DNA of 64,000 bases from Phaeotremella fagi (taxonomy: Eukaryota; Basidiomycota; Tremellomycetes; Tremellales; Phaeotremellaceae): NCBI GenBank assembly GCA_001599715.1, contig BCHU01000003.1, positions 868,001 through 932,000 on the forward strand, given 5' to 3'. A model generated the notes under the pieces. It was not told the DNA's origin and did no database searches. It saw only the letters and a list, made by a program, of their open reading frames with translations. Shown in pieces: positions 24,412 to 35,367 of the stretch (position 1 is its first letter; the number at the start of each line of letters is the position of its first letter). The translations under genes and the position numbers were made by a program.

Positions 24412-25074
24412 TCAGAAATACTTTGGTGCTTTAAAACAACCAGTACAGTTACATTTTGGACCATCATCTCTCTCCCAGATTGAAGTACTCTCTTCCAGAA
24501 TGGATTCACCGACCCTGACCAACCGTTCCTTTAGACTACCAAAATCATCACCAATCTCCGACCGAATATTCTCTTTGAATCTCTCGCATTCATCCTTGGT
24601 ATGAATATGTTGAGAAACTTTCTCACAATCGTTCTTGCTATCACCTTCTTGAGAGACTTGATCAAGACTACCACCACTGAAATCACTCTCCCAATTTTGA
24701 ATCAAACTATCAAGCATATCTTTTTGAACCTTATAGTAACCGGGTTTTGGCTTGTATCCATGAGAGATGAATTCTAATTTGTTGTTCTTAACACTATACT
24801 GTTTTACGGTTAATTCCATAGCGCCGGAATTAAAATAGAGTCTTGGAGCCCAGTTCATTTCGAAGACGATATTTGAGTTTTTTGTGTGATCGAGTGAAGT
24901 GCAAATTGGTGGGTCGCTTGGACCAACAATGTTCTTCGCGTAGACGGGTTTTGTAGCGAAACTCTCGTTGACGGTTCTTGTATTGAGATATGGTACATGC
25001 TCAGCTAAGATCTTTGAGGTATACCAAGTCCAACGAGGTTTATGAGTTTTTGAACTAGATTCGTTGGTTGACAT
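24412..25074 (-). CDS. Family B member 1, intronless protein of unknown function
   Basis: Unrecognised protein of about 220 residues, the most diverged of three tandem minus-strand relatives. Start at 25074 (MSTNESS) is preferred over 25149 because it fits the length of the other members. N-terminal WYTSKILAEHVPYLNTRTVNES aligns with YYSSSTLSDHLRYLNDLTVENS in member 2, and SNIVFEMNW with DNIVFTLTP. A middle region carries HTKDECERF, corresponding to the H...C segment of the relatives. It has an extra C-terminal cysteine cluster, CNCTGC, not found in the others, which could bind metal. No intron, signal peptide or membrane segment. Confidence 0.7.
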   Translation of the reverse strand: MSTNESSSKTHKPRWTWYTSKILAEHVPYLNTRTVNESFATKPVYAKNIVGPSDPPICTSLDHTKNSNIVFEMNWAPRLYFNSGAMELTVKQYSVKNNKLEFISHGYKPKPGYYKVQKDMLDSLIQNWESDFSGGSLDQVSQEGDSKNDCEKVSQHIHTKDECERFKENIRSEIGDDFGSLKERLVRVGESILEESTSIWERDDGPKCNCTGCFKAPKYF

Positions 25075-25593
25075 GATGGTGAGTTGAGGAGGGAAAGAAG
25101 AAAAGTCAAAAGTCAAAATAGGTGTTCTATCCCCCAATAACTTGGCCAAAAATGCTTCTCAGGAATGAAGACTTGGATATCCTTTGATGATTGGTGCTTT
25201 TCCCGATGAAACACTTTCATGAAATACCTCCGAGCTTGATGAAGGGTTGTCAGAAGTCCAAGCCTTCACTTTAATCCGTAAGTGCCCGAGAGTGCGAGTA
25301 CGTACAGTACTAGGCCAGTACGAACAAGGAAGGACAGTAATTACAGTATTTGTTGGCTGTGGCATTTTCACTTTGCCATCGTCAACTCTCCACCTTTGAA
25401 TCGTCACTACTGTGTCTGCACAGGTATGTACGAGTACGGTACACAGTATACATAGCTTCAATACGTAAGAGATGAGGGAGCATCCTAATTCGATACGATG
25501 ACTGTACAGTAAACAACTTTTCCACTGATACGATAACTCCACAATAAAACAACCCTTCAACTCGCATGTACACTCCCCCAGCCGCAAAAGTGA
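25075..25593. other. Intergenic region upstream of family B member 1
   Basis: About 520 bp. It is rich in GTAC: GCGAGTACGTACAGTAC near 25294 and GTACGAGTAC at 25428-25437. The minus-strand open frame at 25159..25587 overlaps these motifs, does not align with any family B member and is not called. Confidence 0.45.
25428..25437. promoter_or_regulatory. GTACGAGTAC element upstream of family B member 1
   Basis: Near-palindrome found once upstream of each family B gene: here 354 bp before the start codon, at 26442-26451 before member 2 and at 27327-27336 before member 3. Regulatory role is inferred only from recurrence. Confidence 0.4.
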
Positions 25594-26166
25594 CTATTCT
25601 TCCCACTCAAATTCTCTCTCAACATCCCATTTATTCGCATTCCCACTGTATATACTCTCAAAAACCTCAGTCAATCGATGGTCTAGTGAATCAGCAGCGT
25701 AATCCAAAGCAAACTTCTTGGTGAGACTGGATAGCAGTTCACAGCCAGTCTTGGGGTGTCCCACGGGACAAATTGCATGTTCTTGATCCATCAACACCTT
25801 CAAGTTATCCCAAACCTGCGATGCATGTGTTGGTGTCCCATCATCACTTTTCACGGTCTCAAGTGGTGGAATTTTACGGAGATGATTGAATTCGATCAAG
25901 CAGCCGTTTTCGATTATAGACTGAGAGACGCCTAAAAGTAACGATAGAGTTGAGTCTGGATTGAATAACGGTGTGAGAGTGAAAACAATGTTGTCTGGGT
26001 TGTTTGTAGGTGATGTGTGAACTGAAGAGTGTTCTCTGTAGAATTTGTTGTATTTGCTGTTTTCGACCGTTAAATCATTCAAGTAACGAAGATGATCTGA
26101 GAGGGTGGAGGAAGAGTAGTAACGTGACCCTCTCTGTACTTCATTGACGGGACTTATGTCACTCAT
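25594..26166 (-). CDS. Family B member 2, intronless protein of unknown function
   Basis: Unrecognised protein of 190 residues, closely similar to member 3. Shared blocks are an N-terminal MS(D/A).(S/N)P(V/I)NE, YYSS(S/T).LSDHL..L, TVENS, the near-identical HTSPTNNP(D/N)NIVFTLTP, and CP..H....C with downstream LSSL. The C-terminal helix region ends in W.V.RE(F/L)E. The C-P-x2-H-x4-C motif (CPVGHPKTGC here) may bind a metal or form a disulphide. No signal peptide, membrane segment or intron. The promoter is also duplicated between members 2 and 3. Confidence 0.75.
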   Translation of the reverse strand: MSDISPVNEVQRGSRYYSSSTLSDHLRYLNDLTVENSKYNKFYREHSSVHTSPTNNPDNIVFTLTPLFNPDSTLSLLLGVSQSIIENGCLIEFNHLRKIPPLETVKSDDGTPTHASQVWDNLKVLMDQEHAICPVGHPKTGCELLSSLTKKFALDYAADSLDHRLTEVFESIYSGNANKWDVEREFEWEE

Positions 26167-26562
26167 GGTGAAGATGATATCAAGTTATTGGGAAAAGAAA
26201 GAAGGGAGAAGACAACATACTTCAGTGTATACGCACGTTCTAAAGTGACCGACAGAAAATTACTTCTTGTCTCCGATAGGAGTAAAGGGTGGATGGAAGA
26301 CTACTACGGTACAATTGCCCGAAAGAAGCTAGTGGACAGACTACTGTACACTTCCAACCAACCTTCCAATTCAAAGACCGCATCCGTACACTACACACTG
26401 TGACGAGTAATGTTGCACAAGCAGAAATTATGGTGTGTAATGTACGAGTACTGTACGTCCTGCACGTTTATTCATCACTAAGAAAAAGTATTTACAGCAT
26501 ATAGAATCATCAAACCTTTTCACTCGCATCACCTCCAATCCTCAGCCCAAAAAGAAGACTAA
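26167..26562. other. Intergenic region upstream of family B member 2
   Basis: 396 bp. It shares GAAGGGAGAAGACA, GTGACCGACAG.AAATTACTTC and GGATGGAAGACT with the region upstream of member 3 (27172-27275), so the promoter was duplicated with the gene. Confidence 0.5.
26442..26451. promoter_or_regulatory. GTACGAGTAC element upstream of family B member 2
   Basis: In the context TGTACGAGTACTG, which is identical at 27326-27338 upstream of member 3. It lies 276 bp before the start codon of member 2. Confidence 0.4.
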
Positions 26563-27132
26563 CTAATCTTTACTCTCAAGTTCTCTCTGAACAACCCATT
26601 GACTCTCTTCCCGTCTGAGTACACTCTTCACGACCTTTTCCAATTGATCGATAATCGTATCATCAGAGTTATCGATATAGTAATATGAGGCGAGGCTTGA
26701 CAAAGCTTTGCATTGAGCATGTTCGTGTTTCATGGGACATAACCCAGGACGGGTTTCAATCACTAAGTCCATCATCGCATCCAAGATTCTTCCCTCACGA
26801 CATAGATGATCGCTAGTTCGCTTCATAGCTTGAACAACTTGGAAGTGTTCCATATTGATTAGGGTTTGATCTTCCATTTTGAATTGCGAGAATTCCAACA
26901 TAAAAGATAGATCCGAGTTGGAATGAGTTCTTGGTGTGAGAGTGAAAACAATGTTGTTTGGGTTGTTTGTAGGTGAAGTGTGAATCGAACGTCTTTCTTT
27001 GTAGTAGCTGTTGGAGCTGCTGTTTTCGACTGTTGTTTTATCTAAATGAAGAAGATGATCTGAGAGAATGGTGGAGGAGTAGTAACATGATGCTCCACTA
27101 CGATCTTCGTTAATAGGGTTCAAAGCACTCAT
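26563..27132 (-). CDS. Family B member 3, intronless protein of unknown function
   Basis: Unrecognised protein of 189 residues, nearest relative of member 2. It shows MSALNPINED, YYSSTILSDHL, TTVENSSS, the conserved HTSPTNNPNNIVFTLTP, and CPMKHEHAQCKALSSL, matching the C-P-x2-H-x4-C motif of member 2. The centre is more diverged than the ends, which suggests that the NIVFTLTP block and the Cys/His motif are constrained. Ends in WVVQRELESKD. Intronless, no targeting signal. It lies 417 bp from SPB1, whose stop codon faces the upstream side of this gene. Confidence 0.75.
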   Translation of the reverse strand: MSALNPINEDRSGASCYYSSTILSDHLLHLDKTTVENSSSNSYYKERRSIHTSPTNNPNNIVFTLTPRTHSNSDLSFMLEFSQFKMEDQTLINMEHFQVVQAMKRTSDHLCREGRILDAMMDLVIETRPGLCPMKHEHAQCKALSSLASYYYIDNSDDTIIDQLEKVVKSVLRREESQWVVQRELESKD

Positions 27133-27549
27133 GTCGAAAATGATAGCAAGTTGTGAATTGAATAAGAAGGAAGGGAGAAGACATCCTACTTCAACATATA
27201 TGTAGTATGCTCCACAGTGACCGACAGGAAATTACTTCCTTTCTCGTGAGGTACAAAGGTTGGATGGAAGACTTTGACAAAATGGGCGTTGTAAAGTGCC
27301 ACATACAGTACTGCAACCATTCTACTGTACGAGTACTGCATTGCACGGCAGTCTTGCTTTGCACCTTTGTTCACCGGAATAGAATCTGCGGATGGATAAC
27401 GAGAATCAAATAATAGTATGACATCAGATTGAAATAGTAAAACATAGGTATAAAGGAAAAGAAACTTGAATGAAAACAAAACGATCCGATAAAAAATGCC
27501 AAAGATGAATGAAAAGTCAAACCAAGACCAAGCCCAAGCCCTGAAGAGT
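27133..27549. other. Intergenic region upstream of family B member 3
   Basis: 417 bp with the member 3 promoter and the 3' UTR of SPB1. It contains the shared promoter blocks (27172-27275) and GTACGAGTAC. No gene was seen. Confidence 0.5.
27327..27336. promoter_or_regulatory. GTACGAGTAC element upstream of family B member 3
   Basis: Lies 195 bp before the member 3 start codon, inside CTACTGTACGAGTACTGCA. Third copy of the family B element. Confidence 0.4.
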
Positions 27550-30500
27550 CTATCTCTTCTTCGTAGCTTTCTTGATACGTTTCAACGCTCTCACCTAAAC
27601 GTTTTCAATCAGTAAACAAAACTCCAAACCAAACCGAAGAATCCCAACTCACCTCCTTCCTCATTCTAGCATCAACAATCTTATATCTACCCTTGACACC
27701 TTTAGGACGACCCTTAACACCCCTATTAACACCTTTCGCGACCACCAACTTCTTCTCTGGTAATTTAGGTTTCCCGTTGACAGCCTTGCCCATAAGTTTA
27801 ACGACTTGATTGGCCTTATCCCGTTCAGACATATCAGGAGCTTCCATCAACCCGTCAGCCTTCTTCTTAGCTTTCTCCAATCGTTGATGAGCCTTGAATT
27901 TCTTTCTTTGTTTAGCCTCAGCAACTTTCTTGATTGGTCTAGCGTCAAGTGCTCTTTGTTTCTCTCTTAGGATCGCCATAGCTTCTTTCGTTACGGGAAG
28001 ATTCGTTTTGTAATGTTTGGCTTCATCGTCTAGGAACCAGGTTGGAAGTCCGTCCTTGTGTTTCATGTTGTGTCGGTTGAATCCTTCGTCGATGAGTTTG
28101 TCGGCGTTCGTTTGACGATTGACTAGTCTGGTGGCTAGAGCTATTGATTCACCGGTCAAAAGACCCTTCTCTGTAGGACATTGAAGATCAGCAATGGTCT
28201 TTACGAATAAGTGTAAACGTGAACATACCCTGGACATATTTCCTTTTAACCTCATCTTGATCCTCATCATCGACATCCCAAGCGTCTCCATCGTCATCAG
28301 CATCAGCAGGTACGATTTCGAAATCATCATCTCCTGCGTCCTCCTAAGAAAGTTAGTATACACCTCCTGTTCAAATGATTAATGAACTCACCAGATCATC
28401 GTCCAATGTACTACTCATAGTTGACGCCTCATCCATCTCAACATCACTACCCGAAACATCATCTTCTTCATCATCTTCATCTTCATCTTCATCATCACTT
28501 CCTTCCATTTCATCGTCATCATCGGCCTCCTCCTCATCATCTTCCGCATCCTCCTCTTCCTCTTCCTCATCCCCATCCAAAGCCGCAAGATCACCCATCC
28601 CCTTGAAAACACTTTGATCGAACCACAACTGAGCCTGTCGACTCATTTCCGCCCGTTGTTCATTCTCCTGTAATGAAGTGACCAACCCTCGAACCTTCTT
28701 CTGAGGTTTCTCAACAACCATATCAGATCTCGCTGTCTTCGTAACAACTTTCTTAGGTTTGACAGCATCACCATCTTCGTCAGATGAATCGTCTGAACTA
28801 TCGTCCTCCCCGAATTTGGCTTTTGAAGCAGCAACGATATCCCAACCACCATCTTCTGATTCTTCCTCCTCTTCATCGGCGTCGCCTCGACGAGGAGCTC
28901 TGACCATTTTATCCTTGTAGGCTTTAGTAATACCCTCCTCCTCATCACTACTTTCACCACCTTCCTTGATACCTCCCCATTTCTCATAATTCTTATCCCG
29001 TAATCTAGCCTGTTTAACACGGAATTTGGCATCCCTCTCTGACATCCTTTCTTTGTATTCATCGTAGAGTCCATCAAGAGCTCCTTCGAGTTGTTGGGTT
29101 TTGAGTTCTCTTTCCTCGTCCGATGAATATATTTCGTCGTCATCCTCAGCGACTTCGTCAACTTCGTCTTCAGATTCACTGAGACCGTCAACATCTTTGA
29201 CGACGTCTTTGAGAGCTTTCGATTTAGTTCCGCGTCGAGACATTTCTTTTTCTCCTTCACCGAGATCGAAAACTTCTTCACCACCCAAAGCTCTATCTTC
29301 ATTGTCGAGATCATCAGGTGCCGTCATGTTAAGTTGGAGTCGTTGAATGGTTCGAGCCTTGATCTCATTCTTCCTTTTCTTCTCGCGTTTAGCTCTGACA
29401 AGTTGAGATTCATGGAGTTTTTTAAGCTAGATAAGGGTTAGCCATATAACCCCAAAACCACATGAAACTAGACTTGCCTCTTCTGAAATCTGTTCCTCCT
29501 CATCCATAGGCTCGATAGTGACATCCTCAGTGACCTCCAATTCAGGAACAGTTTTTACATCAAGACCGATTTCCAATCTAATAGCCAATCTCCATTTCAT
29601 CAAAGTCTTGAAATCACCTTTACCTAGAACTTTCAAATCTGAAAAGTTGGCGACAACATCTGGGGTCGTGTGACGAGATGCCAACCACCTAAAAACTGAA
29701 GTCAGTGACATTTCAAACGATGAAAGCAAACATCACATACGCTTTCTCTTCATCGGAAACGAAATCCACCCTGTTGACTCCACCTAGAACCACAACTGGA
29801 TCACCACCTCTAACGAAATCCTCCGCCCGAGCGGTATGGAACAAAGTGTAATCTCCATCAGCGTAACCTTCTCTATGACGTCTTTTCTTCTCAGGAGCAA
29901 AGACATTAGCGTGAGCGTGTGGATTTGAAGCTCTGGCTGCAGCAGCTGCAGCAGCAGATGTAGATGCTTGAGTTGCTGGTGCTTCACCAACTTTTGGAGG
30001 TGCAGTGATCGAAGTGGGTAGAGAGGAAACGTCTTTGAATACGTGTTTAGGATCGAGGAACTTTGGATCGATATGTTTAGGGGCGATGAAATCTCTGCAG
30101 ACGACGAAAATTTCCGCAGATACGTTTCTATTTTACATCAGAAACGGTAACTTCAACTATCGATGAAATCTCAATTACTCACCTTGAAGAAGGGGGTTTG
30201 GTCGCTTCGACAGTTTTGAACAATTGACCGAAAACCCACATCAAAGAATTATAATCCTGACTTCTGAAAACCTTAGTGACGAAACTACCACCTTTGCACA
30301 AGAACTCCACAGCCAATCGTAAAGATTGTAAAACCAATTCGTTCTGGGTGAAAGCGTCTTGAACCCAAGCTGAACCAACGTTAGGTGCACCATCATGAAG
30401 TACCAAATCAGCTTTCCAATCGTGCATATGTGATTTGAGGGTAGCTCGACAATGTGGTGTAGTGATATCACTGACGAATGTGATTACGTGGGGTAGGGGT

Positions 30501-30791
30501 TTGATGGCTGCTAAATCCACACCGATGATTAGACCACCTTTGGGCATGTATTTTTCGGCTACTTGAAGCCAACCTCCTGGGGCTGCACAGAGATCGATCA
30601 CACATTTGGATTTGGAGAGGAGATCGTATTTTCGATTGAGATGGATAAGTTTGCTGAAGATTGGTTAGGACATGAAAGAATGGAGGGCGGTTCACTCACA
30701 AAGCTGAACGAGCTCTATAACCTTGTTCTTTAGCTAACTTGTAGAATTTATCTAGACGACCTTTTCCTGTCTTCTTATCGTGTTTACCCAT
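27550..30791 (-). CDS. SPB1: Spb1, nucleolar 27S pre-rRNA 2'-O-methyltransferase
   Basis: FtsJ-type methyltransferase of 60S ribosome assembly, acting in the nucleolus. The N-terminus starts [31 protein letters not shown]. The catalytic domain has [15 protein letters not shown] (AdoMet site), [11 protein letters not shown], and [15 protein letters not shown], supplying the K-D-K-E set with the first Lys near RARSAFK and the Glu near SAEIFVVC. A central DUF3381-like region follows, then a very acidic part (28420-29320) and the basic Spb1_C domain near the end, with [15 protein letters not shown] sequence and a KKATKKR C-terminus (stop complement at 27550-27552). At least seven introns. The start is supported by the conserved MGK.DK.GK opening. 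Confidence 0.93.
28430..28620 (-). repeat. Acidic low-complexity tract in SPB1
   Basis: Trinucleotide-rich GAT/GAA (as ATC/TTC on the plus strand) coding for almost unbroken Asp/Glu within SPB1. It makes serine- and histidine-rich open frames appear on the opposite strand; those are shadows. Confidence 0.8.
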
Positions 30792-31062
30792 TGTGACAGG
30801 ATAAAGAGAATAAGATTAGTATTCGAAAAGGAAGAAATAATTGATATGGACGATTAAGCTGGGAGGCAAGAATGAAAAAAATCCAAAATAATCAAGATGA
30901 CGGAGAGGCGTTAATGTCCTTTATGTTACGTAAACATTTCATGTCGTTATCAGGAAAGGATACATACATAATGGAAAATCGAAGGAGAAAACTAAAACCC
31001 AAATAAAACATATTACTTATACAAATGGAAATCAGAACAAATGAATCTTTTTTAATGTCCTC

Positions 31063-33767
31063 TCAACGAATAGGTTTCGGAGGGTTGAATTTAGAACCAC
31101 CATTTCGTTTAGGAAAAGCGTTGATAGTTCTCCTCTCCTCAGCAGCATCTTCATTTTCTTCTTCATCCTCATTCTGACCACCAGTCTCATCGTCCTCTTC
31201 TTCGTTCTCCTCCTCCTGATCTTCGTCTCCTGTTTTCTCTTGGCGTGTTTGAGCCTGTTCTTGAGCTTTAGCCTCAGCAGCATCTTCAGCTTCATGAGTC
31301 AAAACGTCCGCAACAATTCTCATCCACCCTTGACCAATGATTTCACCTTCCTCATCAAAAGTCAACCTAGCTTCTGGAAGGATCGCGATTCTTTTCCCTT
31401 TGATATTGAGTGCTATAGCTTGTCGGGTGAATTCGTCAATGAGGTCTTGATGATTCTTGACGTTCTCTTCGGTTTCCCTGTTGATATTAAAAAAAATGCT
31501 GGTGGTTGTTCTAGTTGAACTGTTACTCACCATGTACAATCGTTCAAAGACCAGTTCAACCATTTGACTAAATATAAGAAATGTCTTTTCTTGTTTTCGT
31601 CTCTGGAAACAGCTTTATGTCTGATAGCAGTTAATCATCAATGCTCCCATATGTCTCGAAAACCCTACTCACCCAACAATCTTCTCAGGCCAATACAGAT
31701 TAACGTCATCATCTTTCTCCACTCTCTTCTGCTTCATTCTAAACGAAACGTTTCAGTGATGTTCTATGGGCAAAACATACCTTAATACACAGTCTGGTCT
31801 CAAGCATCTTGTTTTAACGACGGATTTTCGATGTCGATCGTCTAGAAGAGGTGTTGGTGCATTGATCAGATACATTTTCACTCACCTTCTTCACAGAAGG
31901 GACAAACCCATTCGACATCTTTCATGTCTTCATCTTCTTCTAACCCGGCACAAGCCCAATGAACTCTAATAAACAGTGTTAGTCGCTTCACACAAAGAAT
32001 AATCCAGTTTCTCACCTTCCTTGACACTATCATGACGATAGTCAGTGACCGACCTACAAGCCTATTTAGAAACTCACATTATCACAAACGATCTCTTGCT
32101 AAACCAAATCGTAAGAAACTGAACGTACAAAACAAGGAACTGATAAAAACTCACCATAACCCCCTTAGTGGTATTAGCCATTCTCTTCGGCCAAATCCTC
32201 TTGTCGCCCTTCCCATCACTCATAGCCAAACATTGTTCATTCATACAGGAAGCTCTTCCCTTAAATGTACGTTTTTTCTTACCACCAGTCCCACTCGCTT
32301 GCGATGAAGGTGTCTCAGAGACTTGTTTCAAAGGTCTGGAATAAGGCTTCTTGACCTTGACCACACCTTCGGAAGATTTACGTGTTCTACTAGATATCTT
32401 ATTCGCGGATTCAAGCTGGGTTTCAGGTGGTGGTGACAGTGGTCTACAGCTTTAGTCAGTAAGATTTCTCATAAATCTTTGAAAAATAGGACTTACGTTA
32501 AACGATTATCCTCTGCATGTTCTGCTTGAACGGGATCTTCCTGAGTTTCTAAATTATCACCGTTCCCATCTTTGTTCATCTCAGCTAGATTATTCAAAGC
32601 TTGTAGTATGATTTCAGTACCATCTCCGTTAGATTCCGTATATGGTTGATGATCATTTTCGGCAGGTATTGGAAGAATCGTTGAATCGTCCACAACTTCT
32701 CCTTCCCCATTGATTTGTTCTTGTGATTCTGCTGCAGTTTCCCGCGTATCAATCTGCGGCATCGTATCACAAGGATCCTCTTCAATCTGCGGCATCTTAT
32801 CACAAGGATCCTCTTCAATCTGCGGCATCGTTTCACAAGGATCCTCTTCAATCTGCGGCATCGTTTCACAAGGATCCTCTTCAATCTGCGGCATCGTTTC
32901 ACAAGGATCNTCTTCAATCTGCGGCATCGTTTCACAAGGATCCTCTTCAATCTGAACCCCACTATCCTCAGGTGATCCATTTCCAACATCGAATCCTAAA
33001 CCTTCGTCGGCAGTTTCGAAATCCTCCATCATGCTGGTATCAACATCCAAAGTATCGTGACCACCGTTCATCCAACTATGATCTATGATCTCGCTACCAT
33101 CAATGCCAACTTCGTGATCGATGACCATGTCCGGAGGGTCTTGACCTAGCGTTGGAACGTTCACATGTTGTTCTTGTTGGGCTGGTACGAATCGATTAAC
33201 AGAACCTAGGATTGTATCACTTTTATTGACCATAAGTGAAGTATTGATTTCGATTTTCGTTAACCTATCCCGCACAGCGACGAGAGCATCCTCCATACCA
33301 TTGAGTTTAGTTTCGGAATCTCTAGATTGAGTGGCAAACGATTTCACAGTATCCTTCAATTCGTTGAGGTCACCAGAAAATTTCTTGAAATCCGTCGACA
33401 GATCTTCAACGGTTTTCGACAAATTCAATTGGACTTTTGCTTCGTCTCTGATAGCTGTATGTATACTTCGTAAAAGATCTGTGATATCTGAAAGAGCTAA
33501 TGAATGTGAAACGTCGGAAGAAGTTGGTGTTGAACCTATTGAGGAGGAAGATGGGAGATCATCACCGGAGACTGAAGGTGGTTTTATGATATGTCTTTTG
33601 GTTGGACTGCGTTCTGATTGACCGTCTGAAGGTAAGGGTCTTTTGTAGGAGGTGAAGGACGGTATGATTGAGGATGGGATGATTGAGGACGGTGATGGTT
33701 GAGTCGTTGGGAGTGATGGTGATGTTGGGAGAAGGCTTTCTACTGGATCTTCCAACATCATTTTCAA
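31063..33767 (-). CDS. PHD finger and chromodomain protein with in-frame 33-bp repeat array
   Basis: Probable chromatin reader. The N-terminal exon (33767..32495 approx.) is Ser/Pro-rich, then has a predicted coiled coil around residues 90-175 and a six-unit 11-residue repeat (D-P-C-E-T-M-P-Q-I-E-E). After an intron, a basic segment leads to a PHD finger assembled from four exons: CMNEQC, then CDN, an 11-nt microexon (32016-32026) supplying CQG, and HWACAG with WVCPFC, giving a C4HC3 pattern. A chromodomain follows, with FLYLVKWLNWSLNDCTW joined across an intron to ETEENV and DLIDEF. The C-terminus is strongly acidic. One repeat unit contains an unresolved base at 32910. I do not know a named orthologue with this order. 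Head-to-head with DPM1. Confidence 0.75.
32016..32026 (-). other. 11-nt microexon in the PHD finger
   Basis: TGTCAAGGAAG on the minus strand, flanked by a CTATCATGATAG-type acceptor side and a GTGAGA donor. Including it is the only reading that supplies the PHD cysteine in CDN-CQG and keeps frame between exons ending GATAAT and starting AGTTCATTGG. Confidence 0.65.
32750..32947 (-). repeat. Six-unit 33-bp tandem repeat, coding
   Basis: Six head-to-tail 33-bp units starting at 32750, 32783, 32816, 32849, 32882 and 32915. All code for an 11-residue unit in the PHD-chromodomain protein. Units differ only at one or two bases (GTATCACAAGG, TTATCACAAGG or GTTTCACAAGG), and base 32910 is N. The N and near identity suggest recent expansion and a copy number that may be wrong in the assembly. 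Confidence 0.95.
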
Positions 33768-34040
33768 AGGTGGATGGAGGGGGTGGTTTGCTTGAGTCCA
33801 GATTGACGATCAACTGGAGAATGAGAATGATTGAAAGTTGAGAAGAAAAAAAGAGAAGAACAATGACAGCGAGTCACTTTTGGTATGTACCGGATCAACA
33901 TCGGATAAATAGATACTGAATTAACGCATTCATTCAAATGGTACACCATCTAATTGTCTCTTTGATATCTTGTCAGTAACATCACCAGACGTCATAAGAT
34001 ATTCTTCAATCCACACCAACACCCCTAATCCAAATAGCAC

Positions 34041-35242
<1,202 letters not shown>

Positions 35243-35367
35243 ACACTGTTTATGTAAAAAGATTATTTATGCACTTGATGACTGGATACATTCTTCATTT
35301 CTTTTACGTATAGCTACATGTTTACAGTTTACAGTCCAAGTTGACAACAAGAAAGCGCCAAAGTAGA

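Noticed and set aside
25159..25587. 142-residue minus-strand open frame next to family B
   Set aside because: It does not align with any family B member and covers promoter-like GTAC-rich sequence.
28375..28617. Serine- and histidine-rich plus-strand proteins
   Set aside because: Opposite-strand shadows of the acidic tract of SPB1.
32750..32947. CRISPR-like array
   Set aside because: Units are contiguous with no spacers, lie inside a coding exon and keep the frame; the organism is a eukaryote.
32710..33088. Plus-strand repetitive open frames
   Set aside because: Shadows of the 33-bp coding repeat of the minus-strand PHD-chromodomain gene. A 33-bp period stays open in several frames.
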